Positions 16,365 to 24,608 of a stretch of 64,000 nucleotides of DNA are shown here, piece after piece; the first letter of the stretch is position 1; each line of letters starts with the position of its first letter. The notes beneath the pieces are model-generated. The model did not search any database and was not told the DNA's origin. It worked only from the letters and a program-made list of their open reading frames with translations. Origin of the DNA: JBAOHV01 sp964450685 (GTDB lineage: Bacteria > Actinomycetota > Acidimicrobiia > Acidimicrobiales > Microtrichaceae); NCBI GenBank assembly GCA_964450685.1, contig CAYVDN010000005.1, forward strand, positions 39,404 to 103,403, written 5' to 3'. Both the position numbers and the translations under genes were made by a program.

Positions 16365-17927
16365 TCAGCTGTCCTGTTCGGCCTGGTCCCGCAGCACCCG
16401 GCGCAGGATCTTGCCGGACGCTGACTTCGGGATCTCATCGACGATGTGCAGCACTCGCACCTGCTTGTAGGTCGCGACCTTCTCGGCGACGAACTGCTGG
16501 ATCTCCTCCGAGGTCACCTCGGCACCCGGCTTGAGCACCACGTATCCGACGGGGATCTCGCCGGCCTCGGTGTCTGGCAACCCGATCACGGCAGAGTCGG
16601 CCACCGCCGGGTGGGTCAGTAGCAGAGCCTCTAGCTCGGCGGGCGGGACCTGGAACCCCTTGAACTTGATGAGCTCCTTGAGCCGATCCACGACGTACAG
16701 GTGGCCGTCGGCATCGATGTGGCCGATGTCGCCAGTGTGCAACCAGCCATCCTCGTCGAGGGTGGACGACGTCGCCTCAGGATTGTTCAGGTAGCCCTTC
16801 ATCACCTGTGGGCCACGCACCCAGACCTCGCCGTCGGCGTCCACCCCCAGCGACTCACCAGTGGCCGGATCGACGATCATCGTCTCGGTGCTCGGCGCGG
16901 TGACTCCCACCGAACCGGGCTTGAAGCCGCCCTTGAGCGTCATGTGCGAAACCGGCGACATCTCGGTCATGCCGTAGCCCTGCACCACCTCGGCACCCAG
17001 ACGCGCTGCCGCCTCCTCGGCGAGCTCGGCCGACAACGGTGCCGCCCCGGAGAAGAACTGGTCGACGCTCGACATGTCGTACTGGTCGACCAGCGGGTGC
17101 TTGGCCAACGCCACGACTATCGGAGGCGCAACGAACGAACGTGTCACCTTGTGCTCCTGGTGCAACTGGAGGAACTGCTCCAGGTCGAAGCGGGGCATGG
17201 TGACGATCGTGGCCCCGGCGCGGAGCGCCGCGTTCATGAGGACCTCCATGCCGTAGATGTGGAAGAACGGAAGCACTGCCAGGACGACGTCGTCCTGGTT
17301 CAGGTCGGACGCGGCGAGGATCTGCTCGACGTTCGCCACCAGGTTGTGGTGGGTGAGCATCACGCCCTTGGACAGTCCTGTCGTGCCCGACGAGTACGGC
17401 AACACGACCACGTCGTCGATGGGATCCACCTCGGCGGGCGAGACGATCGGCTCACCCAACAGGTCGAACACCGACGCGGCGCCGTCTGCTGCGTCGCCGA
17501 GGAGGTATATCTGGCCGACCCCGGTCCCCTTGGCGCCCTCGGTCGCCACCTCGAGGAACATCGGAATGGTGACGAGCATCGAGGCGCCCGAGTCGACGAG
17601 CTGGTGGTGGACCTCGGTCGCCGTGTAAGTGGGATTGACGGTCGTGACAGTCCCGCCGGTGAGCGCGGCGCCGTGGAACAGCACGGCGAACTCGGGCAGG
17701 TTCGGAGACATGATCGCCAGGACGTCGCCCTTGCCGAAGCCCCGTGCATGGAGCCCACCAGCGAAACGAGCACAGAGGTCCGTCAGCTGCGCGTACGTGA
17801 TGGTCCGGCCGGTGGGGCCGTCGATCAGCGCAGGCCTGTCACCGAGCTCATCCGCGCGGGCCAACACATGGACCGGAAGGGACACGACAGGGATCTCGAC
17901 ATCGGGCAACGGGCTGGTGTGGATCAT
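16365..17927 (-). CDS. AMP-forming acyl-CoA synthetase (4-coumarate-CoA ligase-like)
   Basis: Adenylates a carboxylic acid and transfers it to CoA. The 520-residue product has the full set of ANL-superfamily motifs: A3 loop YSSGTTGLSKGVMLTHHN, A5 GYGMTEMSP, A7 WLHTGDIGHID, A8 VDRLKELIKFKGFQV and the A10 catalytic Lys in PKSASGKILRR. The layout most resembles 4-coumarate-CoA ligase-type enzymes. The substrate could be an aryl or medium-chain acid. The ATG at 17927 gives a family-like N-terminus; the frame continues upstream but with unrelated sequence. It is divergent from the GAF-domain regulator across 341 bases. Confidence 0.88.
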   Translation of the reverse strand: MIHTSPLPDVEIPVVSLPVHVLARADELGDRPALIDGPTGRTITYAQLTDLCARFAGGLHARGFGKGDVLAIMSPNLPEFAVLFHGAALTGGTVTTVNPTYTATEVHHQLVDSGASMLVTIPMFLEVATEGAKGTGVGQIYLLGDAADGAASVFDLLGEPIVSPAEVDPIDDVVVLPYSSGTTGLSKGVMLTHHNLVANVEQILAASDLNQDDVVLAVLPFFHIYGMEVLMNAALRAGATIVTMPRFDLEQFLQLHQEHKVTRSFVAPPIVVALAKHPLVDQYDMSSVDQFFSGAAPLSAELAEEAAARLGAEVVQGYGMTEMSPVSHMTLKGGFKPGSVGVTAPSTETMIVDPATGESLGVDADGEVWVRGPQVMKGYLNNPEATSSTLDEDGWLHTGDIGHIDADGHLYVVDRLKELIKFKGFQVPPAELEALLLTHPAVADSAVIGLPDTEAGEIPVGYVVLKPGAEVTSEEIQQFVAEKVATYKQVRVLHIVDEIPKSASGKILRRVLRDQAEQDS

Positions 17928-18268
17928 GGGCCGAACGCTCCCATTCCCATCGGAGGTCGTCAAGGAGTTCCGGGTGCACCTGGGTCCTACCCACCGACGC
18001 CCCTCGACGGGGACGGCCCGACCGACCGGTGGACCGCCAAAAGCCGGTCGACGGCGAGTCGCTGAGCGTCTCGCCGTCGCCGACCGCCCTGTTTGGGATG
18101 GAGGGAGGGTGGGTTGGAGGGTCAGGACCGATCTGACGCTCAGGAACCTATTTACTGAAAGCCCTGACGTGACCATCGGCCCTGTTGCATCATGAAGGAG
18201 CCAGGGTTGGGGAAAGGTTGGTTTGTCGAACGTCCGTCAGAACGTTCGACAAATCAGGGGGAGTCGCC
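17928..18268. promoter_or_regulatory. 341-base divergent intergenic region with hairpin, G4 motif and inverted repeat
   Basis: The only gene-free stretch over 300 bases. From left to right it holds: a 9-bp perfect hairpin (18050-18058 with 18070-18078, 11-base loop) in the probable leader of the ligase; a plus-strand run GGG-A-GGG-T-GGG-TTGGA-GGG (18103-18121) fitting a G-quadruplex; an AT-rich patch around 18147-18160 (CCTATTTACTGAAA) suitable for a promoter; and a 12-bp perfect inverted repeat (18222-18253) just upstream of the regulator's ribosome site. No additional gene is apparent. Confidence 0.55.
18222..18253. promoter_or_regulatory. 12-bp perfect inverted repeat, candidate operator
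   Basis: TTTGTCGAACGT and its exact reverse complement ACGTTCGACAAA are separated by eight bases, giving half-site centres 20 bases (about two helical turns) apart. It ends 15 bases before the ATG of the GAF regulator, directly before the ribosome site. This geometry suits a dimeric regulator and suggests autoregulation. Confidence 0.65.
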
Positions 18269-19384
18269 ATGGACGACGAACTACGCGAACGCAGGCATCG
18301 ACTCGAAGCGATACGTAGCGGCGGCCACCGGCCCGAAGGGTTCGTCACTCCCGAGGTGCTGGCAAGTTGGCAGCGGTGCGCTCCACACGTGGCGATACAC
18401 CTGGACCGGGTCCCGACAGTCGACGACGACGTCGCCAGGGCGGCCTGGCAGGAATCACGCATACGCAGAGTGGGAAACGCCCTGCTCGAGGAACTCCGAA
18501 CGATCACCGAGCACACCGACCTGCTTGCGGCGATAACCGACACGGAGGGGACGATCCTCTGGTCCCACGGGAACCACCGGATGAGTCGCCTCGGCGAGTC
18601 GGTGAACTTCGTGCGTGGAGGCCGCTGGAGCGAGCAGAGCGCCGGCACGAACGCGCTCGGGCTGGCGCTCACCGACGGGCTCCCGGCGACCGTGTTCTCC
18701 TCCGAGCACTGGTGCGACGCCGTGACTGACTGGGTCTGCTACGCCGCTCCGGTCATCGACCCGGCCACCGGTGTCCCTCTGGGCGTCATCGATCTGAGCT
18801 CGAGCTGGGAGAACGCCACAAAGCTCGGGCTGACGACAGTGCGCACCCTCGCCCGACTCGCCGAGACGCAACTGGCACTCGACCCACCTCAACGATCGAG
18901 CTCGTGGCTGCTGCGCCTGTCCGGGCGTGGTGAGCTCAGACACCACGGGCGTTCCGTGCCGATGACGACCCGCCAGCTCGAGATCCTCGCGGCCATCGCC
19001 CTGCACGACGGTCTCACGCTCGACGAGCTCCACGCGCACGTGTACGGAGACCGCGCCGTCGCGATCTCGACGCTGAAGGCCGAGATATCCCACATCCGCA
19101 AGCGACTCGACGGACTTGTTCTCTCCCGCCCCTACAGGCTGGACGAACCGATCGCGATCGACCTGGAGGAGATCCTCACTGCGCTCGACCAGCACGACCT
19201 GACCAGGGCACTCGACCGATACAGAGGGCCACTCATGCCCCAGTCGGAATCGCCCTACCTGTCAGCTCGCGGTCATCATCTGGATGTCGTGCTGCGGGAC
19301 GCCGTGATCAACTCCGGTGACCTCGCACATCTGCGCCGGTTCTCCGAGCTCCACCCCGACGAGACCGACCTGCTGCTCGGCTGA
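18269..19384 (+). CDS. GAF-domain transcriptional regulator with C-terminal winged helix
   Basis: The N-terminal part resembles the sensor region of AcoR-type activators: FVTPEVLASWQRC, then a GAF domain (about 75-205) with the characteristic RWSEQSAGTNALGLAL and CDAVTDWVCYAAPVIDPATG. The sigma-54 AAA+ domain of AcoR is missing. Instead residues about 230-300 (MTTRQLEILAAIALHDGLTLDELHAHVYGDRAVAISTLKAEISHIRKRL) form a winged-helix-like DNA-binding region. Actinobacterial proteins of this layout are often near aldehyde or alcohol dehydrogenase genes; here the neighbour is an acyl-CoA ligase. ATG 18269 has an AGGGGGA ribosome site. The product is 371 residues. Confidence 0.75.
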   Translation: MDDELRERRHRLEAIRSGGHRPEGFVTPEVLASWQRCAPHVAIHLDRVPTVDDDVARAAWQESRIRRVGNALLEELRTITEHTDLLAAITDTEGTILWSHGNHRMSRLGESVNFVRGGRWSEQSAGTNALGLALTDGLPATVFSSEHWCDAVTDWVCYAAPVIDPATGVPLGVIDLSSSWENATKLGLTTVRTLARLAETQLALDPPQRSSSWLLRLSGRGELRHHGRSVPMTTRQLEILAAIALHDGLTLDELHAHVYGDRAVAISTLKAEISHIRKRLDGLVLSRPYRLDEPIAIDLEEILTALDQHDLTRALDRYRGPLMPQSESPYLSARGHHLDVVLRDAVINSGDLAHLRRFSELHPDETDLLLG

Positions 19385-19422
19385 TCAGCCCACCGCGCAC
19401 CGCGCCGGCCCGCGCCGTTGTC

Positions 19423-19428
19423 TACCGT
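19423..19428 (+). promoter_or_regulatory. -10-like TACCGT for leaderless transcript
   Basis: TACCGT followed by seven bases and a GTG at 19436. Used to choose that GTG over the in-frame TTG 19418 and GTGs 19427 and 19430. Confidence 0.5.
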
Positions 19429-19435
19429 GGTGCCG

Positions 19436-20266
19436 GTGACGGAACGGCCGAGCGACATCCCACCGTGGAGCGCGTTGGCCGACAGGGCAAGAGAGTTCGG
19501 TGAACCTGCCGGGTCCACAGTGCTTGCCCCTCCCGATTCGCTGGCCCCTCCCCGTTCCCGACAGAAGCGGCCGTCGGACCCCGCTACGGGCTATGCGGAC
19601 CTCCCACCAGGACCGGAGGCCGACCCGAACGTGCCGGCACGCAGCGGTCGAGGACGACGACCGCGCTCCCGTCCCCTGGTGACGACCACTCTGGTGGCTG
19701 CCGTTGTCGCCGCAGCCGTGACGGCGGTCCTGACGTTCGCCACTCGTCGCGACAACGATGCCTCGTCCGAGCCGGTCGATCGCCTCGGATTCGAAGAGTC
19801 GGCAACCCGTGATGCCTCTCCGCCCACCTCGGTCGATCGTCCCGCCGCGACCGGCACACGTGTGGCGGTCGGCAACGGCTGGACGGTGATGGTGCACGGC
19901 TCCGATCCGGAGGCGACGGAGAGACTCGCACCGCTGAACCCCGAGCTGACGCCGACCGATGAGCAGTCGATCGTGCTGATCGACCTGGAGATGACCTACC
20001 TGGACGGCGAACGGGAGGCAGAGTCACCGTTCTACGGCGTGGATCTCGCTGTGGTGGGTGAGGACGGGAGGGTCGTGACCCCCGCCGACACTCCCTGCGT
20101 CGCCACCGACCCGGTGTTCGACCTCTACGACGAGATGGCCCTCGGTTCCTCGCGTCGGGGAGGCATCTGCTTCATGGTCGAATCCGACCAGGTGGATTCC
20201 CTGGTGCTGACAGCTACACCGTCGATGGATCCACACGCTGACACCAGCTGGTTCGCGCTCGACTGA
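19436..20266 (+). CDS. membrane-anchored DUF4352-like protein
   Basis: A 276-residue protein with a long Pro/Arg-rich cytoplasmic N-terminus, one transmembrane segment at about 80-100 (LVTTTLVAAVVAAAVTAVLTF) and an exported C-terminal domain. That domain starts with ATGTRVAVGNGWTVMVHG and continues with DEQSIVLIDLEMTYLDGE, the pattern of DUF4352-type Ig-like extracellular modules. Two cysteines (in DTPCVA and GGICFMV) could form a disulfide. Function unknown. Confidence 0.65.
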   Translation: MTERPSDIPPWSALADRAREFGEPAGSTVLAPPDSLAPPRSRQKRPSDPATGYADLPPGPEADPNVPARSGRGRRPRSRPLVTTTLVAAVVAAAVTAVLTFATRRDNDASSEPVDRLGFEESATRDASPPTSVDRPAATGTRVAVGNGWTVMVHGSDPEATERLAPLNPELTPTDEQSIVLIDLEMTYLDGEREAESPFYGVDLAVVGEDGRVVTPADTPCVATDPVFDLYDEMALGSSRRGGICFMVESDQVDSLVLTATPSMDPHADTSWFALD

Positions 20267-20331
20267 GCGATCATCAGAATCCGGGTGGTGCTGCTTGCCA
20301 CAACCCCCTGTTGCCGGTCGAGAATGTCAGG

Positions 20332-21093
20332 GTGCCGGTACACCTGTCGATGTCACGAAGGCGCCTCGGCGCGCTGGTAGCTACGGCGTCGCTGATGCTG
20401 GCGGCGGGTTGTGGCACTGCCGGCGGTGCCGATCTGAGCGATTCGATTGATTCTGACGCCGGCGCTGCAGAATCGGGAGAGAGTGCCGCGGCCATCGACG
20501 ACGGAGTCGCCGGCAAGGTGACCGTTGCTGGTGACTCGATCTCTCTCGGCGTCGGTATGGCACTACGCGCGACGCTCGATGAGGAGCGCGAGGTGAAGGT
20601 CATCGGCGAGACAGGTACGGGGCTTGCCCGGCCCGACGCGTTCGACTGGCCGGCGCGACTCGAGACCCTGGCTGCCGAGTACCCGCCCGATGTGCTCGTG
20701 CTGTCGCTCGGCTCGAACGACGCACAGGACCTTCGCGACGCCGAGGGTGAGACGGTCGCCCAGATGGCGGACTCCGCCGCGTGGGACGCCGAGTACTCAG
20801 CCCGACTCGCCAGGGCCTTCGACGCGTTCGCAGGGACGGGCACCACAGTCCTGTGGTTGGGCCATGTCCGCACCGAGGAGGACGACGTCGGCCTCCGGAA
20901 CCGACACATCCACCGGCTCGCGGAACAGGTGGCCACCACCCGCGACTGGGTGGTCATCGGTGACCTGGCCGAAATCCTGGGATCGGGCGAGAACGTCGCC
21001 TCGTTCTGCCTCCGCCCCGACGGGTTGCACCTCCGCGAGAGCTGTCTGGAACGTGTGGCTCAGTGGCTGCGGGTCAACGAGCCGATCAGCTGA
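20332..21093 (+). CDS. SGNH/GDSL-family lipoprotein hydrolase
   Basis: Exported lipoprotein with lipobox Cys in MLAAGC and a following Ser/Asp-rich linker. The SGNH blocks are in order: AGDSISLG (block I Ser), a Gly in ETGTGLARP (block II), LSLGSNDAQD (block III Asn) and PDGLHLRES (block V Asp and His). It is therefore probably an esterase or acyltransferase acting on cell-envelope glycans or lipids. GTG 20332 follows a GAGAAT hexamer by six bases; ATG 20350 is an alternative that shortens the signal by six residues. The last 34 bases overlap the convergent gene's 3' end. Confidence 0.85.
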   Translation: MPVHLSMSRRRLGALVATASLMLAAGCGTAGGADLSDSIDSDAGAAESGESAAAIDDGVAGKVTVAGDSISLGVGMALRATLDEEREVKVIGETGTGLARPDAFDWPARLETLAAEYPPDVLVLSLGSNDAQDLRDAEGETVAQMADSAAWDAEYSARLARAFDAFAGTGTTVLWLGHVRTEEDDVGLRNRHIHRLAEQVATTRDWVVIGDLAEILGSGENVASFCLRPDGLHLRESCLERVAQWLRVNEPIS

Positions 21094-22352
21094 ACCGGGG
21101 TCTCGCTGAACACGAAGTCGGCGCCCGTGCTGAACCTGGTGAGCGCCACGAGTCTCGACTCACGAGCGGGCTCCCCGGTTCGGACCACCTGCCATGCCGC
21201 CAACTCGCCGGGTCGAGGTACGACCTTCTCCACGTCGTAGTGCGCGTCGACTCCCCGCACGAGAGTGCGCAGTGCATCATCGTGGCCGTCGACGAGCAAC
21301 CGGACCCAGTTCGTGAAGGGCTCATGCAGGGCATCGCAGTCGGAGACGGCAATCCGCAAGGACTCTCCGTCACCCGGTGAGCCGGTGTCGGACAGCTCGA
21401 TGCTCGCGTCCACGTAGCCCCCTGGCGTCAGGAGCGGATGTAGCGCGAGGACCTGGGCCACCGCGGCCATCGAACTGTCCAGGCCCAGCGCATCGCGCAG
21501 CCGTTCGGCGCAGAGTCCGGCTATGCCCGCGGACTGCTGGACGACGATCTCGTTCGCGTCGTCGGAACCGTGGCGCCGTTCGATCGCGAACGCGAACGAC
21601 ATCACGAGCAGGTGTACCTGCACAGCGATCTCGTGCAGCAGACCGACTAGCGCCGGGTGGGAGAACCACTCCATGCGCAGGTCGGGGTCCATCGGAGCCC
21701 GGTAGTCGGACCAGCCTTCACCACCCGCCTCGATCGTCGGTACCTCAGACCCAGCGAGTCGGGTGCCGACGATGTGGGTTGCAGGCTCGGGCTCCGGAAG
21801 GGGGTCGAGCGCCGGGTCGATGGTCGCAGTCCAGTGGCAGTGTGGGTGCCTGTCGCCGGGATCCCTCGGCGGTCGGTGGATCGGTCTGATCCGCGCAAAG
21901 GGGCTGGTGGCCATCGCGGTGGCGTCGAACGTCGGGTCCTCGATGTCATGGCACATCGTGCGCACGTACTCGTCGCCTATCGGTTCGACGTCCATCAGCG
22001 CGCCACAGTGGTCGAGCCAGAACTCGCCGTGGTGCTCGTCGATCACCTTCAGCCGGAAGTCCATGAACTCCGGCGGGGCGCCGATGTCGAGCTGAAGGCC
22101 CTTGAACATCGTGTCGATCGTCTCGCCGGAGTAGCCGAGCAGGCGTTGCATACGACGGGTGTAGATCGGGCTGGCGCCCATCCACTCGTCGATCGCTATC
22201 CGGCCCATCTCCTCGCGGCCGTAACGGGCGATCAGGTGCGGCATGCCGGCGCGGTCGATCAGCTGGCCGGCGAGCAGGAGTTCCCTGGCCAACACGGCGA
22301 GCTCCCCACGGGAAAGCTCCGCGGCCGACCGGACCCCCGCGCCGGAGCTCAC
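21060..22352 (-). CDS. conserved protein of unknown function in the cyp51 operon
   Basis: I do not recognise this 430-residue protein. It is soluble, without signal or membrane segments. Distinct features are an N-terminal helical region (LARELLLAGQLIDRAGMPHLI), a Cys/His-rich central part (HHGEFWLDHCGALMDVEPIG, then TMCHDIEDPTFDATA and HPHCHW) that could bind metal, and an acidic C-terminal half. Its GTG overlaps the aldehyde dehydrogenase stop as GTGA, so it is the last gene of the eight-gene operon and probably works in the same pathway. The Cys/His pattern suggests an enzyme rather than a structural protein, but no reaction can be named. Confidence 0.6.
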   Translation of the reverse strand: MSSGAGVRSAAELSRGELAVLARELLLAGQLIDRAGMPHLIARYGREEMGRIAIDEWMGASPIYTRRMQRLLGYSGETIDTMFKGLQLDIGAPPEFMDFRLKVIDEHHGEFWLDHCGALMDVEPIGDEYVRTMCHDIEDPTFDATAMATSPFARIRPIHRPPRDPGDRHPHCHWTATIDPALDPLPEPEPATHIVGTRLAGSEVPTIEAGGEGWSDYRAPMDPDLRMEWFSHPALVGLLHEIAVQVHLLVMSFAFAIERRHGSDDANEIVVQQSAGIAGLCAERLRDALGLDSSMAAVAQVLALHPLLTPGGYVDASIELSDTGSPGDGESLRIAVSDCDALHEPFTNWVRLLVDGHDDALRTLVRGVDAHYDVEKVVPRPGELAAWQVVRTGEPARESRLVALTRFSTGADFVFSETPVQLIGSLTRSH

Positions 22353-23827
22353 AGGCCCACTGCTATCGCCTTGGTCTCGAGGTACTCCTCGAACCCGGCG
22401 GTGCCCATCTCCCGACCGATACCCGACTGCTTGTAGCCCCCGAACGGCACGTCCGGAGCGAACCAGACACCGCCGTTGACACCGAGCGTGCCAGTACGGA
22501 TCTTCGCGGCGACCCCGAGTGCGCGCTCCTCGTCGGAGGAGAAGATCGCCCCGGAGAGTCCGTAGGGCGAGTCGTTCGCGATCTGGATCGCCTGGTCGTC
22601 GCCCTCGTAGGGGATGACGGTCAGGACCGGTCCGAATATCTCCTCACGGGCGACGGTCGCCGTGTTGTCGAGACCGACCACGAGGGTCGGGTCGATGAAG
22701 TAGCCGCGTTCCATGCGCTCGGAGCGGCCACCTCCAGCAGCGAACGTGCCGCCCTCCTCCACCGCGGTCGCGAGGTACCCCTCGATGCGGTCACGCTGAC
22801 GGGCCGATATGACCGGCCCGCAGATGGTGCCTGGTTCGTTCGGGTCGGCGGCGGCCAACGAGGTCATCGTCGCTGCGGCCACCTCGACGACCTGGTCGTG
22901 GAGCTTCCGGGGGACCAGCAGACGGGTCGTTATCGCACATCCCTGACCGGCGTGTGTGGACGCCATGAACGCCGCCATCGACGCGGCACCGGCCACGTCG
23001 GCGTCGTCGAGCACCACGAAGGCGGACTTGCCGCCGAGCTCGAGGAACACCTTCGTGATGTTCTCCGAGGCGCTGCGCATGACGGCGCGGCCGGTGTCGG
23101 TCGATCCGGTGAACGACACGACGTCCACCCGTGGATCGCCCGCGAGCTGGGCGCCGAGCGAGTGATCCGACGAGGTCACGACGTTGAGCACTCCGGGCGG
23201 GATCTCCGTCTTCTCCGCAGCTATTCGCGCAACCGCAGATGCGCACAGCGGTGTGTCGGGTGCCGGTTTGAGCACCACGGTGCACCCTGTCGCCAACGCG
23301 GGGCCGAGCTTCGCGAAGTTGATCTGGTGGGGGAAGTTCCACGGCGTGATCGCGCCCACGACACCGGCCGGCTCACGCCAGAGCTCACGACGGGTGGGTA
23401 CCCCCACCGACACCCGCTCACCCAGGTCGACGCGCCAGCCGTCGTAGGACTCGGCCAGGTCCGCCCAGTGGCCCAGGTCCTCGACGGGGATGTCGAACTG
23501 CGGTCCCGCCGTCAGGAACGCCGGGGCCCCCACTTCAGCAGTCGTAAGAGCCCGCAGCGTCTCGCCTTCGGCGACGAGCGCGTCGCGCAGCTGACGCAGA
23601 CAGCGAGCCCGGAACGCGGCGTCGGTCGCCCAGTCGCCACGGTCGAACGCTCGTCTGGCGGCGTCGATCGCCGCGTCCATGTCGACGGCGGTGGCGTCGG
23701 CCGCGGCCCCGAGGACCTGCTCGGTCGACGGGTCGACCGTCTCGAAGGTGCCCGCTCCCGTCGCGGTACGCAGGGTACCGTCGACCAGCAGGACGTCGAG
23801 GCCCTCGGGCAGGCTCGCTGCGTCCAT
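22349..23827 (-). CDS. NAD(P)-dependent aldehyde dehydrogenase
   Basis: Oxidises an aldehyde to the acid. The 492-residue product has the cofactor and catalytic set: GAITPWNFP, VLKPAPDTP, SFTGSTDTGRAV, catalytic Glu in LELGGKS, catalytic Cys in HAGQGCAITTR and the C-terminal EIFGPVLTVIPY. ATG 23827 overlaps the upstream stop by one base (TGATG). M. tuberculosis also has an aldehyde dehydrogenase gene (Rv0768) beside its cyp51 cluster, though on the opposite strand. Here it is inside the operon, which suggests it processes an aldehyde made by the P450/SDR pair. Confidence 0.92.
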   Translation of the reverse strand: MDAASLPEGLDVLLVDGTLRTATGAGTFETVDPSTEQVLGAAADATAVDMDAAIDAARRAFDRGDWATDAAFRARCLRQLRDALVAEGETLRALTTAEVGAPAFLTAGPQFDIPVEDLGHWADLAESYDGWRVDLGERVSVGVPTRRELWREPAGVVGAITPWNFPHQINFAKLGPALATGCTVVLKPAPDTPLCASAVARIAAEKTEIPPGVLNVVTSSDHSLGAQLAGDPRVDVVSFTGSTDTGRAVMRSASENITKVFLELGGKSAFVVLDDADVAGAASMAAFMASTHAGQGCAITTRLLVPRKLHDQVVEVAAATMTSLAAADPNEPGTICGPVISARQRDRIEGYLATAVEEGGTFAAGGGRSERMERGYFIDPTLVVGLDNTATVAREEIFGPVLTVIPYEGDDQAIQIANDSPYGLSGAIFSSDEERALGVAAKIRTGTLGVNGGVWFAPDVPFGGYKQSGIGREMGTAGFEEYLETKAIAVGL

Positions 23828-24381
23828 CAACGGTCCCAGAGCTTCACCGGTGCCTTGCCCGCCGGGTAGTAGCCGGGCAGCGGACCGCGCATCGATCGGT
23901 TCATCCGCTCGGTCATGCCCTCGGAGAGAACGCCGTCGGTCATCATCTCCATGAACACCGCGGCGGCGTTGCCGAAGTCGAACCAGTCGCGCTGCCAGTT
24001 CCACTGGAAGTTCCCTGCGTAGCGGAACCAGCTGCCGCCAATACCGTGGACCTCGTACTGGGTGCCGTCCTCGCGGGTCGCATCGGCGACCTGGCGCCAC
24101 AGTCCGATCACCCAGCCCTTCTGGTCGTCGATGACGATCTCCTCGTACGGGTACTCCCAGCCGTCCAGGCCGCCCATCTCCGCTCCGAGTGCCAGCTCGC
24201 GGATCTCGTCACGGCCGACGGCCATGAAGTCGGTGTGGGGGCCGTAGTTCCAGCCGTAGGTTGCGTCCTCGGTGTACATCTCGGCCATGGGCCGCCAGTC
24301 TCCGGCGGCCTCTGCATCACGGTTGACCTGGAGCCAGCGCTCGACCATCTCTTCGAGCTCGGCGCGTGGGAATGCGGGCAT
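23827..24381 (-). CDS. SnoaL/NTF2-like protein
   Basis: A 184-residue protein with an NTF2-like cone fold signature: helix ELEEMVERWLQVNRDAEAAGDW, then MAEMYTEDATYGWNYGP and a sheet with WVIGLWRQVADATREDGTQYEVHGIGGSWFRYAG. Members serve as small-molecule isomerases, cyclases or binding proteins, and steroid isomerases share the fold. A KSI-type activity is conceivable in a sterol-related operon but not shown. The ATG follows AAGGAG. The C-terminal extension (about 140-184) is longer than in minimal NTF2 domains. Confidence 0.75.
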   Translation of the reverse strand: MPAFPRAELEEMVERWLQVNRDAEAAGDWRPMAEMYTEDATYGWNYGPHTDFMAVGRDEIRELALGAEMGGLDGWEYPYEEIVIDDQKGWVIGLWRQVADATREDGTQYEVHGIGGSWFRYAGNFQWNWQRDWFDFGNAAAVFMEMMTDGVLSEGMTERMNRSMRGPLPGYYPAGKAPVKLWDR

Positions 24382-24407
24382 GTCGTTACTCCTTCGTGGA
24401 ACTTGGG

Positions 24408-24608
24408 TCAGTCGTCGACGATCGTCAACGCGTGGGTCGGGCAGTACTTGGCGGCCAGCTCAGCTCCACGGCGCAGCTCGGCGGCCGGATCCGGGTCGAG
24501 TACCTCGACCTTGCGTTCGGGGCCGACCCGGAACAGATCAGGGGCCTCACTCTCGCAGACCCCGTGGCCCTGGCAGAGGTCGGTGTCGACCACGATCCGG
24601 AACCCCAT
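24408..24608 (-). CDS. [3Fe-4S] ferredoxin of the cyp51 operon
   Basis: A 66-residue ferredoxin of the P450-partner type. The cluster motif is C-Q-G-H-G-V-C with a downstream C-P, where His occupies the usual second Cys position, typical of single [3Fe-4S] cluster ferredoxins. It aligns with M. tuberculosis Rv0763c, which lies beside CYP51 there. It presumably passes electrons to one or both P450s of the operon. Its ATG overlaps the CYP51 stop by one base. No ferredoxin reductase is in the window. Confidence 0.93.
   Translation of the reverse strand: MGFRIVVDTDLCQGHGVCESEAPDLFRVGPERKVEVLDPDPAAELRRGAELAAKYCPTHALTIVDD

Noticed and set aside
18222..18253. SOS box for LexA
   Set aside because: The TCGAAC and GTTCGA half-sites are present but are separated by 12 bases; the actinobacterial SOS box needs four.
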